From positions 1 to 32,171 of the forward strand of contig DYHI01000014.1 in the NCBI GenBank assembly GCA_020724225.1: a stretch of DNA of 32,171 bases. Reading direction: 5' to 3'. The position numbers were made by a program, and so were the translations under genes. Below the pieces are notes generated by a model. That model saw nothing but the letters and a program-made list of their open reading frames with translations. It made no database searches and had not been told where the DNA came from. Origin of the DNA: Candidatus Altimarinus sp. GTDB lineage: Bacteria; Patescibacteriota; Gracilibacteria; BD1-5; UBA6164. Of the stretch, positions 8,470 through 20,500 are shown one piece after another (position 1 is the stretch's first letter; each line of letters starts with the position of its first letter).

Positions 8470-11400
8470 TTATTTCTTAGAAACTAATCTGATCTTTTTA
8501 TTTGATGTTTTATTATCAAAAAGACTTAACATATATTGTAAGAATTTTTCATCATTTTCAAAACTTTTTATTGAAGTTCTTAATTTATCTATATTTACAA
8601 CTACAAATTTTATATCTTTATCCAGTTCCAAAAACTTTTTTAGATCATCAACTTTTATTTCAGGGGCAAAATCTATTTGATAGTTTACTCATACTTTTTT
8701 TATATTTGTTATCTTATATTTTGATGCTTTTATTCTAAGTCGAATTATATCAAATAAATTTTGTTCCTGTTTTTCTATTTTTCAATTTATATTTTTGAAA
8801 TCTTCTATTAGTAATTCTAAGTCATTTTCTTCTTCTATGTTTTCTATTTCTTTGTAGAAGTTTATTTTGTCAGTTTCAGAATTGAAATAATTATCATTTA
8901 TGTAACACTCAATATTTAAATCAATTATAGTGTCTATTATCTTTATATTATTTTTTGCATTTTTTAATTCAAAAATCTTTTTTTCTAGTAATTCCAGAAA
9001 AATGTTGACACCTAAATCTTTATTTTGTCCACTTTGTCTAATACCAAGAATATCTCATCATCATCTGATTTCTAGATCTTTCATTGCTAGCTCAAATCAA
9101 GCTCAAAGAAAACTATAGTCGACAATTGTCTTTAATCTTTTAGCCGTATCTTTGTCTATATTTTCTTTTTTATATAGTAGGTGGCAGTATCATTGTGTAT
9201 CACTTCTACCAACTCTTCATCTAAGTTGGTGGATTTGAGCAAGTCAAAAGTTTTCACAGTTATTTATAAAAATAGTGTTAACATTTGAAAAGTCTATCCC
9301 ATTTTCTATAACCGTTGTAGACAAAAGTATGTCGTATTTTCTGTGCTTGAAGTCTATTATTCTATCTTCGAGTTCATCTCAAGTAAGTCTACCGTGAGTT
9401 ATTACTATCTTTTTATCTGGAAATAATTCTGATAACATATTTTTAATTATGTCTATATTTTCTATTCTATTGTGTATAAAAAATACTTGTCATCATCTAG
9501 AAAATTCATTTTTGCATCACTCTAGTATAACATTTTCATCAAATTTTGATATAAGTGTTTTTATACTTTTTCTTCACATAGGAGGCTCTTTTATGATTGA
9601 TATGTCTCTTACATTTGCTAGAGCCATATTTAGACTTCTTGGAATAGGAGTTGCAGACATAGACAATGTGTCTACTTTGATTTTTATTTTTTTAAGTTTT
9701 TCTTTGTCTTCTACTCAAAATTTATGTTCTTCATCAACTACTATAAGTCATAAGTTTTTAAATTTAACACTTTCAGATAGAAGTTTATGAGTTCATATAA
9801 CTAAATCTATTTCTCAATTTTCAAGTTTTTTTAATACTTCTTTTGTATGTTTAACTGACTCGAGTCTGGTTAGTACCTCAATTTTTACTCAAAAATCTGA
9901 AAATCTTTCAATTGCTTTTTCATAGTGTTCGTAAGCAAGTACAACAAGAGGGGAAATAAAACATGCTTGTTTTTTATTTATTATACAATTATAAATAGCA
10001 TTGAAAGCAACCTCAGTTTTACCAAATCACACATCTCATACAAGTAATCTGTCCATATTTTTAGTTGAGTTCATATCAGAAAGTATATCTTCAATTGCTT
10101 GCATCTGTCATTCTGTATATATGTATGGAAAGTTTCTTTGAAACTCTTTTTCTTTGTCTATAAGTCTTTCAAATTTGTGTCAATTATGGACAATTCTATT
10201 TGCATAAATTTCAAGAAGCTCTTTTGCTATTTTTTCTACATCTTCATTTACTGCCTTTATTTTTCTATCCCACTCTTTTGTATTTAATCAAGTTAATTCT
10301 GGATTTTCGTTTCAAACATATTTACTAACTCTTGCAACTTCACTAATAGGAACAAAAAGTTTATCATCATTTTTATATTGGATTTCTAGATACTCTTTTC
10401 TTACACCATTTAATTCTTTTATAACTATTCCATTAAATATTCATATTCAATGATCTATATGAACTATATAATCGTTGTTACTTATCTTCAGAAGTAAATC
10501 CAAGTCTGCTTTGAAGTTTTTCTTGACTCTTTTTTTTATAAATATTTTAGAAATATTATCATCACAAATAACTATATTTTTTGGTGTTTCAAATGATTTA
10601 AATAAATTTTCATTCGATTCAATTATTGTATAGTTTTTTATGTTGTTTAGATTTGCAAAATTTTCAATTAGTTTTTTATTTTTTGTAAAAATTATTTTTG
10701 ATTTATCTTCGCTTAATTTATTTTTAAGATCTTCAACTATGTCTATCTCCAAATCTTTGATTTCTAGATTTGTAAAATTTCATCTTTGTCATATGAAATC
10801 AAAAGAACAAAAGTTATCTAAACTACTTGTAAGAAATTCATAATCTTTATGAAAATCTAAGCTGTCAAAAATCGTAAATATATCGGGGTTAAAATGACTT
10901 TCAAATTTTATTCATTTAACTCAAAATCAATTTTCTGATTTTGACTCTGTCAAAATCTTGAATAAGGAATTCAGTTCTCGTTTATTTCATAAAATTTTAA
11001 AGTCATTTTTAGTTTGATTTGAGTTTATTTTAAATTCTTTATTACTTCATATATAAACCTCACTCAATTCTTTATCCTTAGCAAAGTCTCAATGTATTCT
11101 TTCCTTTACCCATATTTTCTCTATATTATCTCACCAAAAACTTATTTTGAATTCCTTTTTTCAGTCCAGAGTAATTACATATATCAAATCTCATACCTTT
11201 CTATATGATCAATTTGAAAAATATTCGCTGTAACTATATCAAATTTGTGTCAATTTGTGAATAAGTTCTGATTGTTCTATATATGAATCAACTTTTAAGT
11301 ATAAGCTAGTTTTTTTTGCTTCATATAAATTTATTTCAGAGTTTATAAGTGTATCTATTTTTACAGTAAATAGATTATCAGAATCATTTAGAATTAAATC

Positions 11401-11604
11401 TAGTAGGGTAGCCTCATTTTTTATTTCTATTAAATTTTTTCAAAAATAATGTAGTAATTTTTCATATATTTTTATGTATTTATCATCTTCTAGTACAAGT
11501 AGACTTTTTTTATTTAAGTCTTTTAAAATTATACTTTTTGAAAAATAGTTGCCTGTGGAAGTATAACTTTTTTTATTTTCTAGATTTATATTTAGGTGAA
11601 GCAT
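8470..11604 (-). CDS. mfd: Transcription-repair coupling factor Mfd
   Basis: 1,044 residues, slightly short of the usual 1,100-1,180. Mfd uses ATP-driven translocation to push stalled RNA polymerase off damaged DNA and recruit UvrA. A diverged UvrB-like N-terminal region is followed by the CarD-like RNA polymerase interaction domain at about 370-430 ([25 protein letters not shown]). The helicase motor has Walker A VGDVGFGKTEVA (about 523), DEEHKFG (about 623), [12 protein letters not shown] (about 650), HGRLTGDE and QIHQLRGRVGRS (about 795). The GFGKTEVA and DEEH(K)FG forms and the CarD-like domain separate it from RecG. A C-terminal D7-like region follows. Almost all glycines are TGA. It starts at the only ATG in frame near the divergent tsaB gene. 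Confidence 0.95.
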
Positions 11605-11713
11605 TTTCTATATCTAAGTCATTAATTTAAAAATTGTTAGAATTATATTTTTTATTTTGAAAAATGGAATTTTTTCTTAAGATATTTTAGTAATCCTTAA
11701 AATTTGTATATAT

Positions 11714-12271
11714 ATGAATCTATTTTTAAATGCAGTATCTTCAAATTGAGTAATAATTGTCTTTGACAATAATAGACAGATTATAGACAGTGAAAACATT
11801 TCAATTTTGTGACAAGAATCAATAAAACTAATAGATATTATAGACAGCTTTCTACTGAAAAATAATGTTAAATTTACTGATATTAATAACATAGTTGTAG
11901 TTAATTGACCTGGAAGTTTTACTTGAATCAGAACAATTGTTTTGGTTGTAAATACTTTGGCTTTCCTTAATAAAAATATGTTACTTACTCCAATTTCATA
12001 TTTTGACTTATATAAAAATTATCCTATAATAAAAGCTTCTTCAAAAAGAGATTTATTTGTAAAAAACGATAAAAATAGTATAATAGAGGTTGTAAATAAT
12101 GAAGATTTTTTGAGTGAGTTCTCTGAAATAAAAATAATCGAAGAATGAGAATATATTTGAGATTGAGTTTTTAATTCAGTTATTGATTATTATTCAATAT
12201 TAAAAAATATAGAACTTACAAATAAAAAGCAAATTGAAGCATTTTATGTAAAAAAACCAAACATATGCTAA
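11714..12271 (+). CDS. tsaB: tRNA threonylcarbamoyladenosine biosynthesis protein TsaB
   Basis: 185 residues, shorter than the usual 220-230. The family signature VVNGPGSFTGIRT (about residues 61-73) is complete, with both of its TGA glycines at conserved positions. The N-terminus forms the ASKHA-type first strand (NLFLNAVSSNGVIIVF). TsaB is the scaffold partner of TsaD in forming t6A37 on ANN-decoding tRNAs. The C-terminal lobe is reduced and poorly conserved, as common in CPR genomes. It is transcribed away from mfd, with 109 nt between the start codons. No Shine-Dalgarno is visible. Confidence 0.9.
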
Positions 12272-12358
12272 ATAAAAAATAAAAAATAAAAAATAAGAGA
12301 TCAAAAATTTTTATATTATCTTTTATTTATTATTTCTTATCTTTTATTTATATAATTT
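12272..12358. repeat. A/T-rich imperfect palindrome built from short tandem units
   Basis: The left half is ATAAAAA repeated about four times. The right half contains a 15-bp direct repeat, TTATCTTTTATTTAT, at 12316-12330 and 12337-12351. The halves are largely complementary and can fold into a long hairpin between tsaB and the PH-domain gene. It may act as a terminator; similar designs occur at 24136 and 24565. Confidence 0.6.
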
Positions 12359-12919
12359 ATGTCATGACATGTAGTTATAGAACATTCTAGACCTTGAGAG
12401 GTTATGGAACTTGTTGTTAGAAGACACTGGATTGTTTATGTAATAGTTTGATTAAATTTTCTTGCTTGATTATTTGCAAGTATAGGTGTTTTGGTAATGT
12501 TTTCTTTTCAAGCATGGGTAAATCTACTTATAGTTGCTTTTTGGATGTTTTTCTCACTTTTTTTGTTTATAGAGTGGTTAAATCATGAACTTGATTTATT
12601 TGTTGTAACTAACAATAGAATTATATGAATAGACCAAATATCTTTTTTAAATAGAAAAGTTTCTGAATGTAATCTGTGACAAGTGCAAGATGTATGATCT
12701 TTAACTAAATGATTTTTTGCAAATATATTAAATTACTGAACTATATCTATACAAACAGCATGAAATGCCGCAAATTTTATTATGGAATTTGCTCCAGAAC
12801 CAATTGAAACATCAAGAAAAATTCACAATATAGTAGATCACTATAGAGATTCTCATAGTACTTGAAAGGTAAAAACTGATTGAAGTGTAGGAGAGATGAT
12901 AAAATGAAAAGTTGAATAA
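12359..12919 (+). CDS. Membrane protein with bacterial PH (bPH2/DUF304-type) domain
   Basis: 186 residues. Two transmembrane helices at about 25-50 and 55-80 are followed by a bPH2-type domain: DLFVVTNNRIIGIDQISF (about 83-100), then SECNLGQVQDVGS and the strand NYGTISIQTAG. These are the motifs of the YdbS/YdbT and DUF304 families. The C-terminal tail is basic and glycine-containing. Function in the family is poorly defined; a role in the cell envelope is likely. It is codirectional with tsaB but separated by the palindromic repeat. The ATG overlaps the T-rich end of that repeat. Confidence 0.85.
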
Positions 12920-12966
12920 GCGATAAAATGAATAGTTAATATAAATATTACTAATCAATTATTCAC

Positions 12967-14067
12967 TTAGTCATTTCATCAATTTATCATCATTGCATCT
13001 CAAAAAGAAAAAAATCTGTATTTTTGGCTTATAGCATAACTATAAGCTTTTTTTATATTTTCTTTTCAAGCAAGAGCTGAAACTAGCATCATAAGAGTTG
13101 ATTTAGGTAGGTGAAAATTTGTTATAAGATTATCTATAAATCTCCATTTATATCAAGGGTAGATAAATATAGAGGTTTCTTTTTCTCAGTATCAAAGAGT
13201 TCAGTTTTCATCTGTAAAACTTTCAAGAGTTCTAACTGATGTAGTTCAAACTGCTGTTATTTTTTTTCCTTGTTTCTTATAATTATTTAATCTAATGGAA
13301 GTTTCTTTATCTATACTTATTAGTTCAGAGTGCATATTGTGTTCTAGTATATTTTCAGTTTCAACAGATTTAAAAGTCCCAAGTCAAACATGAAGTAAAA
13401 CTTCTTCTATAATTACTCATTTACTTTTTAGTTTTTCTAATAATTCTTCTGTAAAATGAAGTCAAGCAGTAGGAGCTGCTACACTTCAGCTATCTTTTGA
13501 GTATATAGTTTGATATCTGTTTGAGTCATCAAGTTTCTCTTTGATGTATGGTGGAAGTGGTGTTTCTCCAATTTTTTCAATTATTTCCAAGAATTCTATT
13601 CATCATATATTAAACTCTACTATTCTTCATGAGTCTGAGATATCTTTTATAGTAGCAGAGAGTGTTTTATTTCCCCCTTGATAAAGGGGGCTTACCAAAA
13701 CTTGCCCCCTTTTGTAAAGGGGGGTAGGGGGTTTTTGTTCTAATATTACTTTTGTTCATACTTTCAATTTCTTTCAAGGATAAACTAGACAATCCCAAGT
13801 TGTATTATCGATTTGTTTGTGAAGAAAAATTTCACATTCTTTTCATCACACTATTACTCATTTCAATCTAGCATTTATTACTTTTGTTTTGTTTACTACA
13901 AGTACATCATTTTCTCATAAATAATCTACCAGATCATAAAAGTGTTTATCTTGTATGTCTCATGTTTTTTTGTCTATTACCAAAAGTCTAGAATGGTCTC
14001 TAGGGTAAATAGGAGTTTGTGCTATAAGTTCAGTTGGTAAATCATAGTCAAATTCTGAAAGCTTCAT
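12967..14067 (-). CDS. queA: S-adenosylmethionine:tRNA ribosyltransferase-isomerase QueA
   Basis: 366 residues. It transfers and isomerises the ribosyl moiety of SAM onto preQ1 in the tRNA wobble position, giving epoxyqueuosine. Family landmarks in order: [17 protein letters not shown] and PRDHSRLLV at the N-terminus, [30 protein letters not shown] (about 195), [47 protein letters not shown] and the end FFSFGDAMMING. About 22 extra residues (about 110-132, rich in Pro, Leu, Tyr and Gly) sit between the strands KVILEQ and TLSATI. They are encoded by the GC-rich palindrome at 13671-13737, in frame. All surrounding motifs are intact, so the enzyme is likely active. Confidence 0.95.
13671..13737. 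repeat. GC-rich palindromic repeat inserted in frame within queA
   Basis: CCCCCTT-GAT-AAAGGGGG (13673-13690) and CCCCCTTTTGTAAAGGGGGG (13705-13724) plus TAGGGGG form nested hairpins, in sharp contrast to the AT-rich gene. On the coding strand it reads as a Pro/Leu/Tyr/Gly-rich loop without stops. Similar CCCCCT-TTT-AGGGGG families are scattered through many bacterial genomes; here it has been tolerated as coding sequence. Confidence 0.8.
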
Positions 14068-14120
14068 AAAGTGAGATTAGTTTTAATTTCGATTATTATA
14101 GAAAAAATTTTCAGATTGCA

Positions 14121-14153
14121 ATAAAAAAATAAAGCTAGTTGTTAGCTAGCTTT
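14121..14153 (-). terminator. Terminator of the 842-residue membrane protein gene
   Basis: Perfect 8-bp stem AAAGCTAG (14131-14138)/CTAGCTTT (14146-14153). On the minus strand it is followed by ATTTTTTTAT (14121-14130), so it terminates the gene that stops at 14157. Confidence 0.8.
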
Positions 14154-14156
14154 GGA

Positions 14157-16685
14157 TTATACAAATTTTATTTCATATCAACTTAATCATAACAAATTTA
14201 ATTGTCATTTTACTATATCTTTTCTTAAGTAGTCAATTCAATTTTTTAAAGTATCACTTTCTATTCATGAAATTTTTATTTCTTTTCAATTTATTTCTAC
14301 TTTTGAATTTTGAGCTCAGAATTCTTTAAGTTTTGTTTCAATTATAGCAACTAGTCCAATATCCTTATCTTTATTATTTGGATCTTTTGCTATTTTGTAT
14401 GCTTCTTCTTCGGATAAATGGTCTTTTGTATATTGTTGATATCATATATATCATATCATTGCAATCATAGCAATTGCAAAAGCTTGTTTTTGTTTTGGTG
14501 TTATCTTATATACTTTCAGTTTTTCTGCAGCTTCTTTTGCTATGTTTCATAAGCTTGTTGAACTTGAAACTATAGCTTTTCATGTCATCCAAGAAAATCT
14601 TGTAGTTCACCTTAATATTTCATATACATCTACACCAGGTTTAATTAAATATGGTAAAACTCATTTCATCCCTCATTTTATCAAATGGTATCAATCTAAA
14701 GTAAGAAGAGCAGCTCACATTGTTGCATCTCATATTCATGTAACTTTTCATTCTGTATCTAATCATATTCATCAAATCATCATAACAGGTCATATTACTG
14801 GAATTATCATCCATATATCTTCTTTTAAAGCTTTTATTGGTTCTTCACTTGTAATAGCCATTCATCATACAGCAATAATAGGTAATTTTCCTAAAACCCC
14901 TCTAAGTATATCAGGTCAAGCCTGATTTAACTCTTTTATCCAAGTTTTGAAATTTGTAGCATTATCAAATGCAAATGTCAATCTATCTCAATTTCTAGAA
15001 ACATGTGCTAATTTTTGAGATTCAAAAACTTTAAATAATTTAGCTGGTCATCATTTTCACTCTGAGGCTAATCTTTGTTGCATATCTAAAGTATCGTTTA
15101 TACTCGTATAAAATTCATTTAATCTTCAAGTTTGATTTCTAGTAAAATTTCATTTAAAATTTTTCCATTCCCATTTTTCTATGTTAATTCTTGCTTTTCA
15201 AACCTCTGTTTTAGCTAATTCTGAGATTTTTGAACTAACTCAATCTTTTGGCATATTATCAGGGATAGACTCAATACTTTTTACTAATCAATCAAATTTT
15301 TTTGCTAATTCTTTTCAATCTGTAGTTTTTGTAAAATATTCTAATATTTTACTTTTTTCATATCAAGAGCTATTTAATACTTTTAATAATTTATAATTAT
15401 TCTGCACTGCTTCTGCTTTCAATCTTGCATCATTTAATATCGGTATTCATCAAAATTTTGTTGCATTTTCTCATAAAGCACTTTCTATTTTTGCAAAGTC
15501 TCTGATTAGTTTATCATAATTGTTAGTCATAGAGTTTGCAAACATAGAGAATCAATTTGCAGAAGTATCAGTTAAAAATGAGTTCAAAAGTTTATAACTT
15601 CAATATCATAATCATCAAAGTATAGAAAAGAAAAGTCATCATTCTCTATAGATTAATGCTATTGATTTTTCTTTTGCTTCTGCATCCATTTCATTTACCA
15701 TATTTCAAAAATTTTCCAGACTAATTAATTTTTTTACTCAAAATGCCTGTCAAATTCAATTTATTGTCAAAACTATACTGTTAACTCATTTTTCTGCGAA
15801 ATCAAAGGCTATATCATAAGTATCTACTATTCATCTTGTAACTAATCAAAAAGTAAAAAATACAGATGTTAAAACGATATTACTTAATACTCAAAATGAA
15901 TCTTTTACAAATATTCAATTTTTGAAAGGATCTTTAACTTTTTCTAAGAACTCTCTTAATTTATCATCGTTTAATTTTCCATAGGATTCAGTTATTAGTT
16001 CATTTAACTCTTTAAGTTTTTCTGGTTTTTTTGAAAAATCAATTCCATATCTTTTTGAGATGTCTTTTGGTATTGATACTTTTAATTGATTTATAAGTTC
16101 TTCTTTTGTTTTTGGATCATTAAAATCTAATTTTAATTCTTCAATTTCATCTCACATTTTCCCAGCTACTTCTTTTGCTTTATTCACAATATTTAAATTT
16201 AATCCAAATAATTCTCATAACCATTTAAATATTCATCAGATAATAGGAATTGATGCTAAAAGTGTAAAAATTGGAGTAAGTAATTCTTGAACTCATTCTT
16301 TCATTGCACTTATTGTTTCTTGAATAGGTTCTAATGCTGCAGTTGCTCATGCAATTGTTAATGGAACTCAAGCATGAGGAATTGATTTTTTTAAATTATT
16401 TTGTGTTTCTTGTACTAACTTCTTTAAGTTATCTTTGCTTTCAGCATTAATTGTATTAATTTTTCATTCTAGAAATTTTTTAAAGATTAAAGCTTTTTCT
16501 TTTGTATCAGTTATATTTATTTCTTCTCTAAGTTTTTTTAATTCATCTTCAGTTAATTCAATTATATCGCCATCATCTAGTCATTCTGGTAATTTAAAAT
16601 CAACTAAATTAAATTCTTCTTTTAGCTCTTTTATTGTTTTTTCTTGATTTTGTGTTTTAAATTTCTCTATTTGAGTTGATCCCAT
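14157..16685 (-). CDS. Large unrecognised membrane-associated protein (842 residues)
   Basis: I recognise no family. It starts MGSTQIEKFKTQNQEKTI. The first 110 residues are charged and coiled-coil-like. A Gly/Ala/Ile-rich hydrophobic block follows (about 112-175, with TIAGATAALEPI and FTLLASIPIIGGIFKWLG), then a soluble Lys/Glu-rich part. Further hydrophobic segments lie at about 275-300, 345-375 (LFFSILGGLGYGSY) and 620-700 (DIWMIIPVIGPVMMIGGIG), and a last one near 765-785 (AFAIAMIAMIGYIGYQQY). No signal peptide is visible. Nearly all its glycines are TGA. It has its own promoter region and terminator and lies directly downstream of the protease and the giant gene. A pore-forming, surface or effector role is possible but unsupported by a motif. 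Confidence 0.85.
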
Positions 16686-16743
16686 AATTTATAAATTATT
16701 ATAATATCTATTATAATTTTACCATAATTACTTTTTAAAAGCA

Positions 16744-16771
16744 AAAAAGCACTGAATTTTTAGTGCTTTTT
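16744..16771 (-). terminator. Terminator of the protease operon, overlapping its stop codon
   Basis: AAAAAGCACT (16744-16753) and AGTGCTTTTT (16762-16771) form a perfect 10-bp stem with an 8-nt loop. The protease stop codon (16770-16772) lies at its edge. The 58 bp to the next start at 16685 hold TATAAT-like boxes on the minus strand for the 842-residue gene. Confidence 0.8.
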
Positions 16772-17558
16772 ATGGTCTTAATTTTTCTAATAGAATTGTT
16801 CTATTTACAATATCTGGTCAAGGGAATAATATAGGAGTGTAAAATTCCCCTTGAGGATTAACTGAGTTTACCAATTTTAGAAATAGTGATTTTTCTAATC
16901 AAACAATAGATATAACACCAATTATTTTTCTATCATAAAAAATTGGAGATCATGATAATCCACTAAATATTGTTTTTTTGTTTTTTGAAATATCATCACT
17001 TGTAATTTGTAGTCAGGCTTCTATAAAATATTCATTTATTTTTTTTACTAGTTCATCGAATCTAATAAATCAAATTAATCTTCAATCTCAAAAATCATCG
17101 ATATCATTAATGTCAAACTCAATATTTATAGTATAAAGTCTTCATCAATAATTAAAAGGTAATTTTCATATGACTTGAACGGTTTTTCAAAGTAAATCAG
17201 TATTTCTTAAATTTAAATCATAGGATAAAGGAGTAAATTTTGTTTTATTTTTCATTTTTCATATTTTGAAGTCTCAATTATGAAATGTTCAATCAAAATT
17301 ATTTGAACAATGTTCAGCAGTAACTACATAATTTTCTCATTTTATAGATATGTTTGATATGTTACATAGTCATCATGAATTATTCATACCAAGTCTAGTG
17401 CTGTTTTCTAAGACATAGTTTCAAAAATCACTAGATTTAACATGTCATGGTATCGTAAGAGCTAGAAAAACAGCCATAGAAAATTCTCAAATGACTATTT
17501 TTAATTTTTTATTTAACTCTTTAATTTTAGGATTATTTGAAAAACTAAGTTTATTCAT
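16770..17558 (-). CDS. Trypsin-like (chymotrypsin-fold, S1-type) serine protease
   Basis: 262 residues. The N-terminus is basic (about 1-20), then a hydrophobic segment (IVIGEFSMAVFLALTIPG, about 22-38) acts as signal peptide or anchor, so the enzyme works outside the cytoplasm. The catalytic His is in VVTAEHCSNN (family form TAAHC) with a preceding GLCNISN. The likely Asp is in SYDLNLRN, and the Ser is in SGLSGSPIFYDRKIIGVIS, the canonical GxSGSP box with the following strand. Two Cys near the His may form the usual disulphide. It starts 12 nt after the stop of the giant gene, so the two are translationally coupled and the giant protein is a plausible substrate or partner. About four of five glycines are TGA. 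Confidence 0.85.
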
Positions 17559-17570
17559 AATTTGTAATTT

Positions 17571-20500
17571 TTATACATCTATTTCTTCAGGGAAAGGTGT
17601 ACCAAGTCATCAAACTACATTTGAAGTGTTGTTTTCGTCTTGTTGATTTTGTTCTGAAGGAGTTCATGTATTATTATCTGTATTTTGGTCTAGTATAGTT
17701 TCTGTTTCAATATTTTGAGGAGGGGGTGTGTAATTTTCTTCTTCATTAACCTCTTCATTATCAAATATTCAAGTATTCCATGGAGATATTCCATATATTT
17801 CATCAATTATTGTCCAAAATGCTCAAGCAAATACTAGCTCAGCATAAGATATAGCTGTTTCTTTAGTTCATACTAAAAATGATGATAATACTCATATTTC
17901 ACTACTTCAATCTGGTTCGAATCAAGGTATAGTCTCTCAATTTTCTGGTTTAGAGTCTCATAAAAATCATAGTCAAGTTGCAAATGCTAAAAATCAAGCT
18001 TGTTTAGCCCCAACACTTCACCAAGATATATTTTTATCTCAATTTAGAAGTATTTTTACTCATTCTCATGGTTTTCATTTTGTTATACTATTTACAAATG
18101 AAAAAATATCGAGTGGTTTTAGAGCTGAAGCACTTATATTTACTTGACCATGATATTGGACGATAAAATTGTAATGGATTGTACCATCAAGCACTTTCTT
18201 TTAGCCATTTTCTAAATTTTACATCAAGTTCTCACATCTTTGTATCACTAATTTTTTTTAGAATTTCTTGTCTCATAGTTAATACATCGCTACTAAAAGT
18301 AGGAAATGCTTTATTTAGTATTTTACTAGCAATTGTAGGATTATTTAATATAGAATTACTTTCTTCTTTTGTAGCTAATCTAAATCAATCTCAATCTTTT
18401 ATCATTACTGTTCAATCTGCTCTTACTTTTGTATTTTTATCTATTTTAATTTCTCATAATTCTCATTTTGTTCATTGCTTTATTTCTTTTAATGATTCTT
18501 CTGAATTTCTAATTAATGTAGTTTTTTGATCTGACTCTGTTATTTTACTTTTTAATTTAGTTTTGGTAATTTCATTTCACTTTGAATCTTTAAAAAAAGT
18601 TTCTCACTTTGTTGTTTTAATTTTTGTGTAATTTTCTCATCAGATATTTACAGTTTTTCAGTTATCTAATTCTTTAAAAATAAGTTCATTCGCTCTTGTT
18701 TTTTGGAAAAAAGATAGTGTTCAATGGTAGTTATTAGTGTCAATATTTCTTAAAATATTTCAACTAGTGTTTACTGGAGGAACTGTTTCTCAATAAACAT
18801 TAGTATTACTTGATGTGTTATTAGTAGTATTTTCAGTTCCTTTTGGTTTTTCAGGAGATGAATTTTGAGAATCTTCAGTTTTTCTCATTGCTCTTATATT
18901 ATCATCAGTTTGTTTTTCCATTTGTTTTGCAATATCGTCTCTTCAAACTGCAGAAGCCATTCTTTGTCTATTATATGATTCCAAGGTTTTATTAGCAAAA
19001 TCTTTTCTAATCTTTCAAAAATCATGTCATCTTAAAAATATAGGTAACAATGCCCAAATTAGGTTGTTATGAACTGCATCTGCATAGCTTACATTTCAAT
19101 CATTTCTTAGATAGTCAGAAACTGCTCATATATTTACATCGATTACAGCTTCTCATGCGGTAACTCATGCAAGACGAGAATATTTTGCCGCTTTTGTTCA
19201 TTCTTCAGCTATTCTAAGAATTCTATTTCATATTTTTATCGTTGCTCATCAAACTCAAAAAGTTCATATATTTATTCATAATTCTTTTCATCAAACAGAC
19301 CAATGTTCCATAAAGTAATTATCCCCGTGATTAAGCATCATTCAAGCTGTTGCTACAGTTCATCAAACAATAGCTCAAGTAATTATTCATGGTACAAATC
19401 AGACACTTCATACTTGTGCTCAAGCATATATTCATGCTACTATTACTCAGATATCTATTCATCATAGTTTTATACCATCCCAAGTTGATTTTTTCCATCA
19501 ATTTGTTCATTCTATTTCTCTTAGTAGTGCAATTGCTTTTTTCTGTTCGTCTGTTAATGTTTTTTGATCAAATGAATCTAGATATTTTTTCAATTCTTTT
19601 TCGTATTCTGAAGCTAATTTTTTTGATTCTTCCTCTGTTTTATCTTTTACCAACTTATTTTCAAAAATAGTTTTTTCAGGAGTTCATTTTGCTAATTCTT
19701 GAGCTATATAATCAGATACTCAAGTTCATTTTAATCTACTTAAAACTTTTAAGAAGTCAGGTCTTTGAGGTGGTTTTTTTATTGAAGAAAGTATACTTAA
19801 TGAAATTTGGCTAGATATATCATAATCTTTCCAGTGTTCATTTTCTATTGTTAAATTTCAAGCAAAATAGTTTGCCAGAGTTATTTTTAGTTTATTTACA
19901 TAATCTATATTTTCTTTAGTTGCTTTTCAACTTAATAATAATTCATTAATTTTATATATTAGGTTATTATAATTGGTAATCAATATAATTTTACTATCAT
20001 TTTTTTGTTTTTTTGTTTTTAAGTCTCAGAAGCTATCTATACTTTTTGCTGTTTCTAAAAATGTTTTATATAGAGAACTTATTTCATTAATGATCGTTCT
20101 AGTATTTATGTTTTCTTGTTTAAATTCTTTTCTTTCAGTTCTTGGAAAGGTAGGTAGCATAGGATTACTATTTCATGTTTCTTTTTCCACCTCATTTTTA
20201 TTCTCTTCTGGTTTTTCTCAAATAGAAATAATATCTCAAACTTTTATATATATTTTATCTCATTTTGTTCAATTTTTTTCTATCTCTATTTCTGTTATTT
20301 TATCTCAAACTTTTTTGTATTTTCATGTAAATACTCAGTTCTCATTTGAATTATAAGCAATTTTATCTCATTTTTTTAGGTTGTAATTATTTACAATAAT
20401 AAACTCTCTATCGTTTATTTCAAAAAATACTTCTATGGGCTTCTCATTTGCAGGTTTTTCTTTATCTGTAGGAGTTGGAGTATTTGGTTTACTTCATTCT

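Noticed and set aside
8470-11604. RecG helicase as identity of the large helicase
   Set aside because: The GFGKTEVA and DEEHKFG motifs and the CarD-like RNA polymerase interaction domain belong to Mfd.
14542-14925. 127-codon plus-strand ORF
   Set aside because: Antisense to the 842-residue gene; His/Ile-rich product caused by TCA/CAT complements of TGA and ATG codons.
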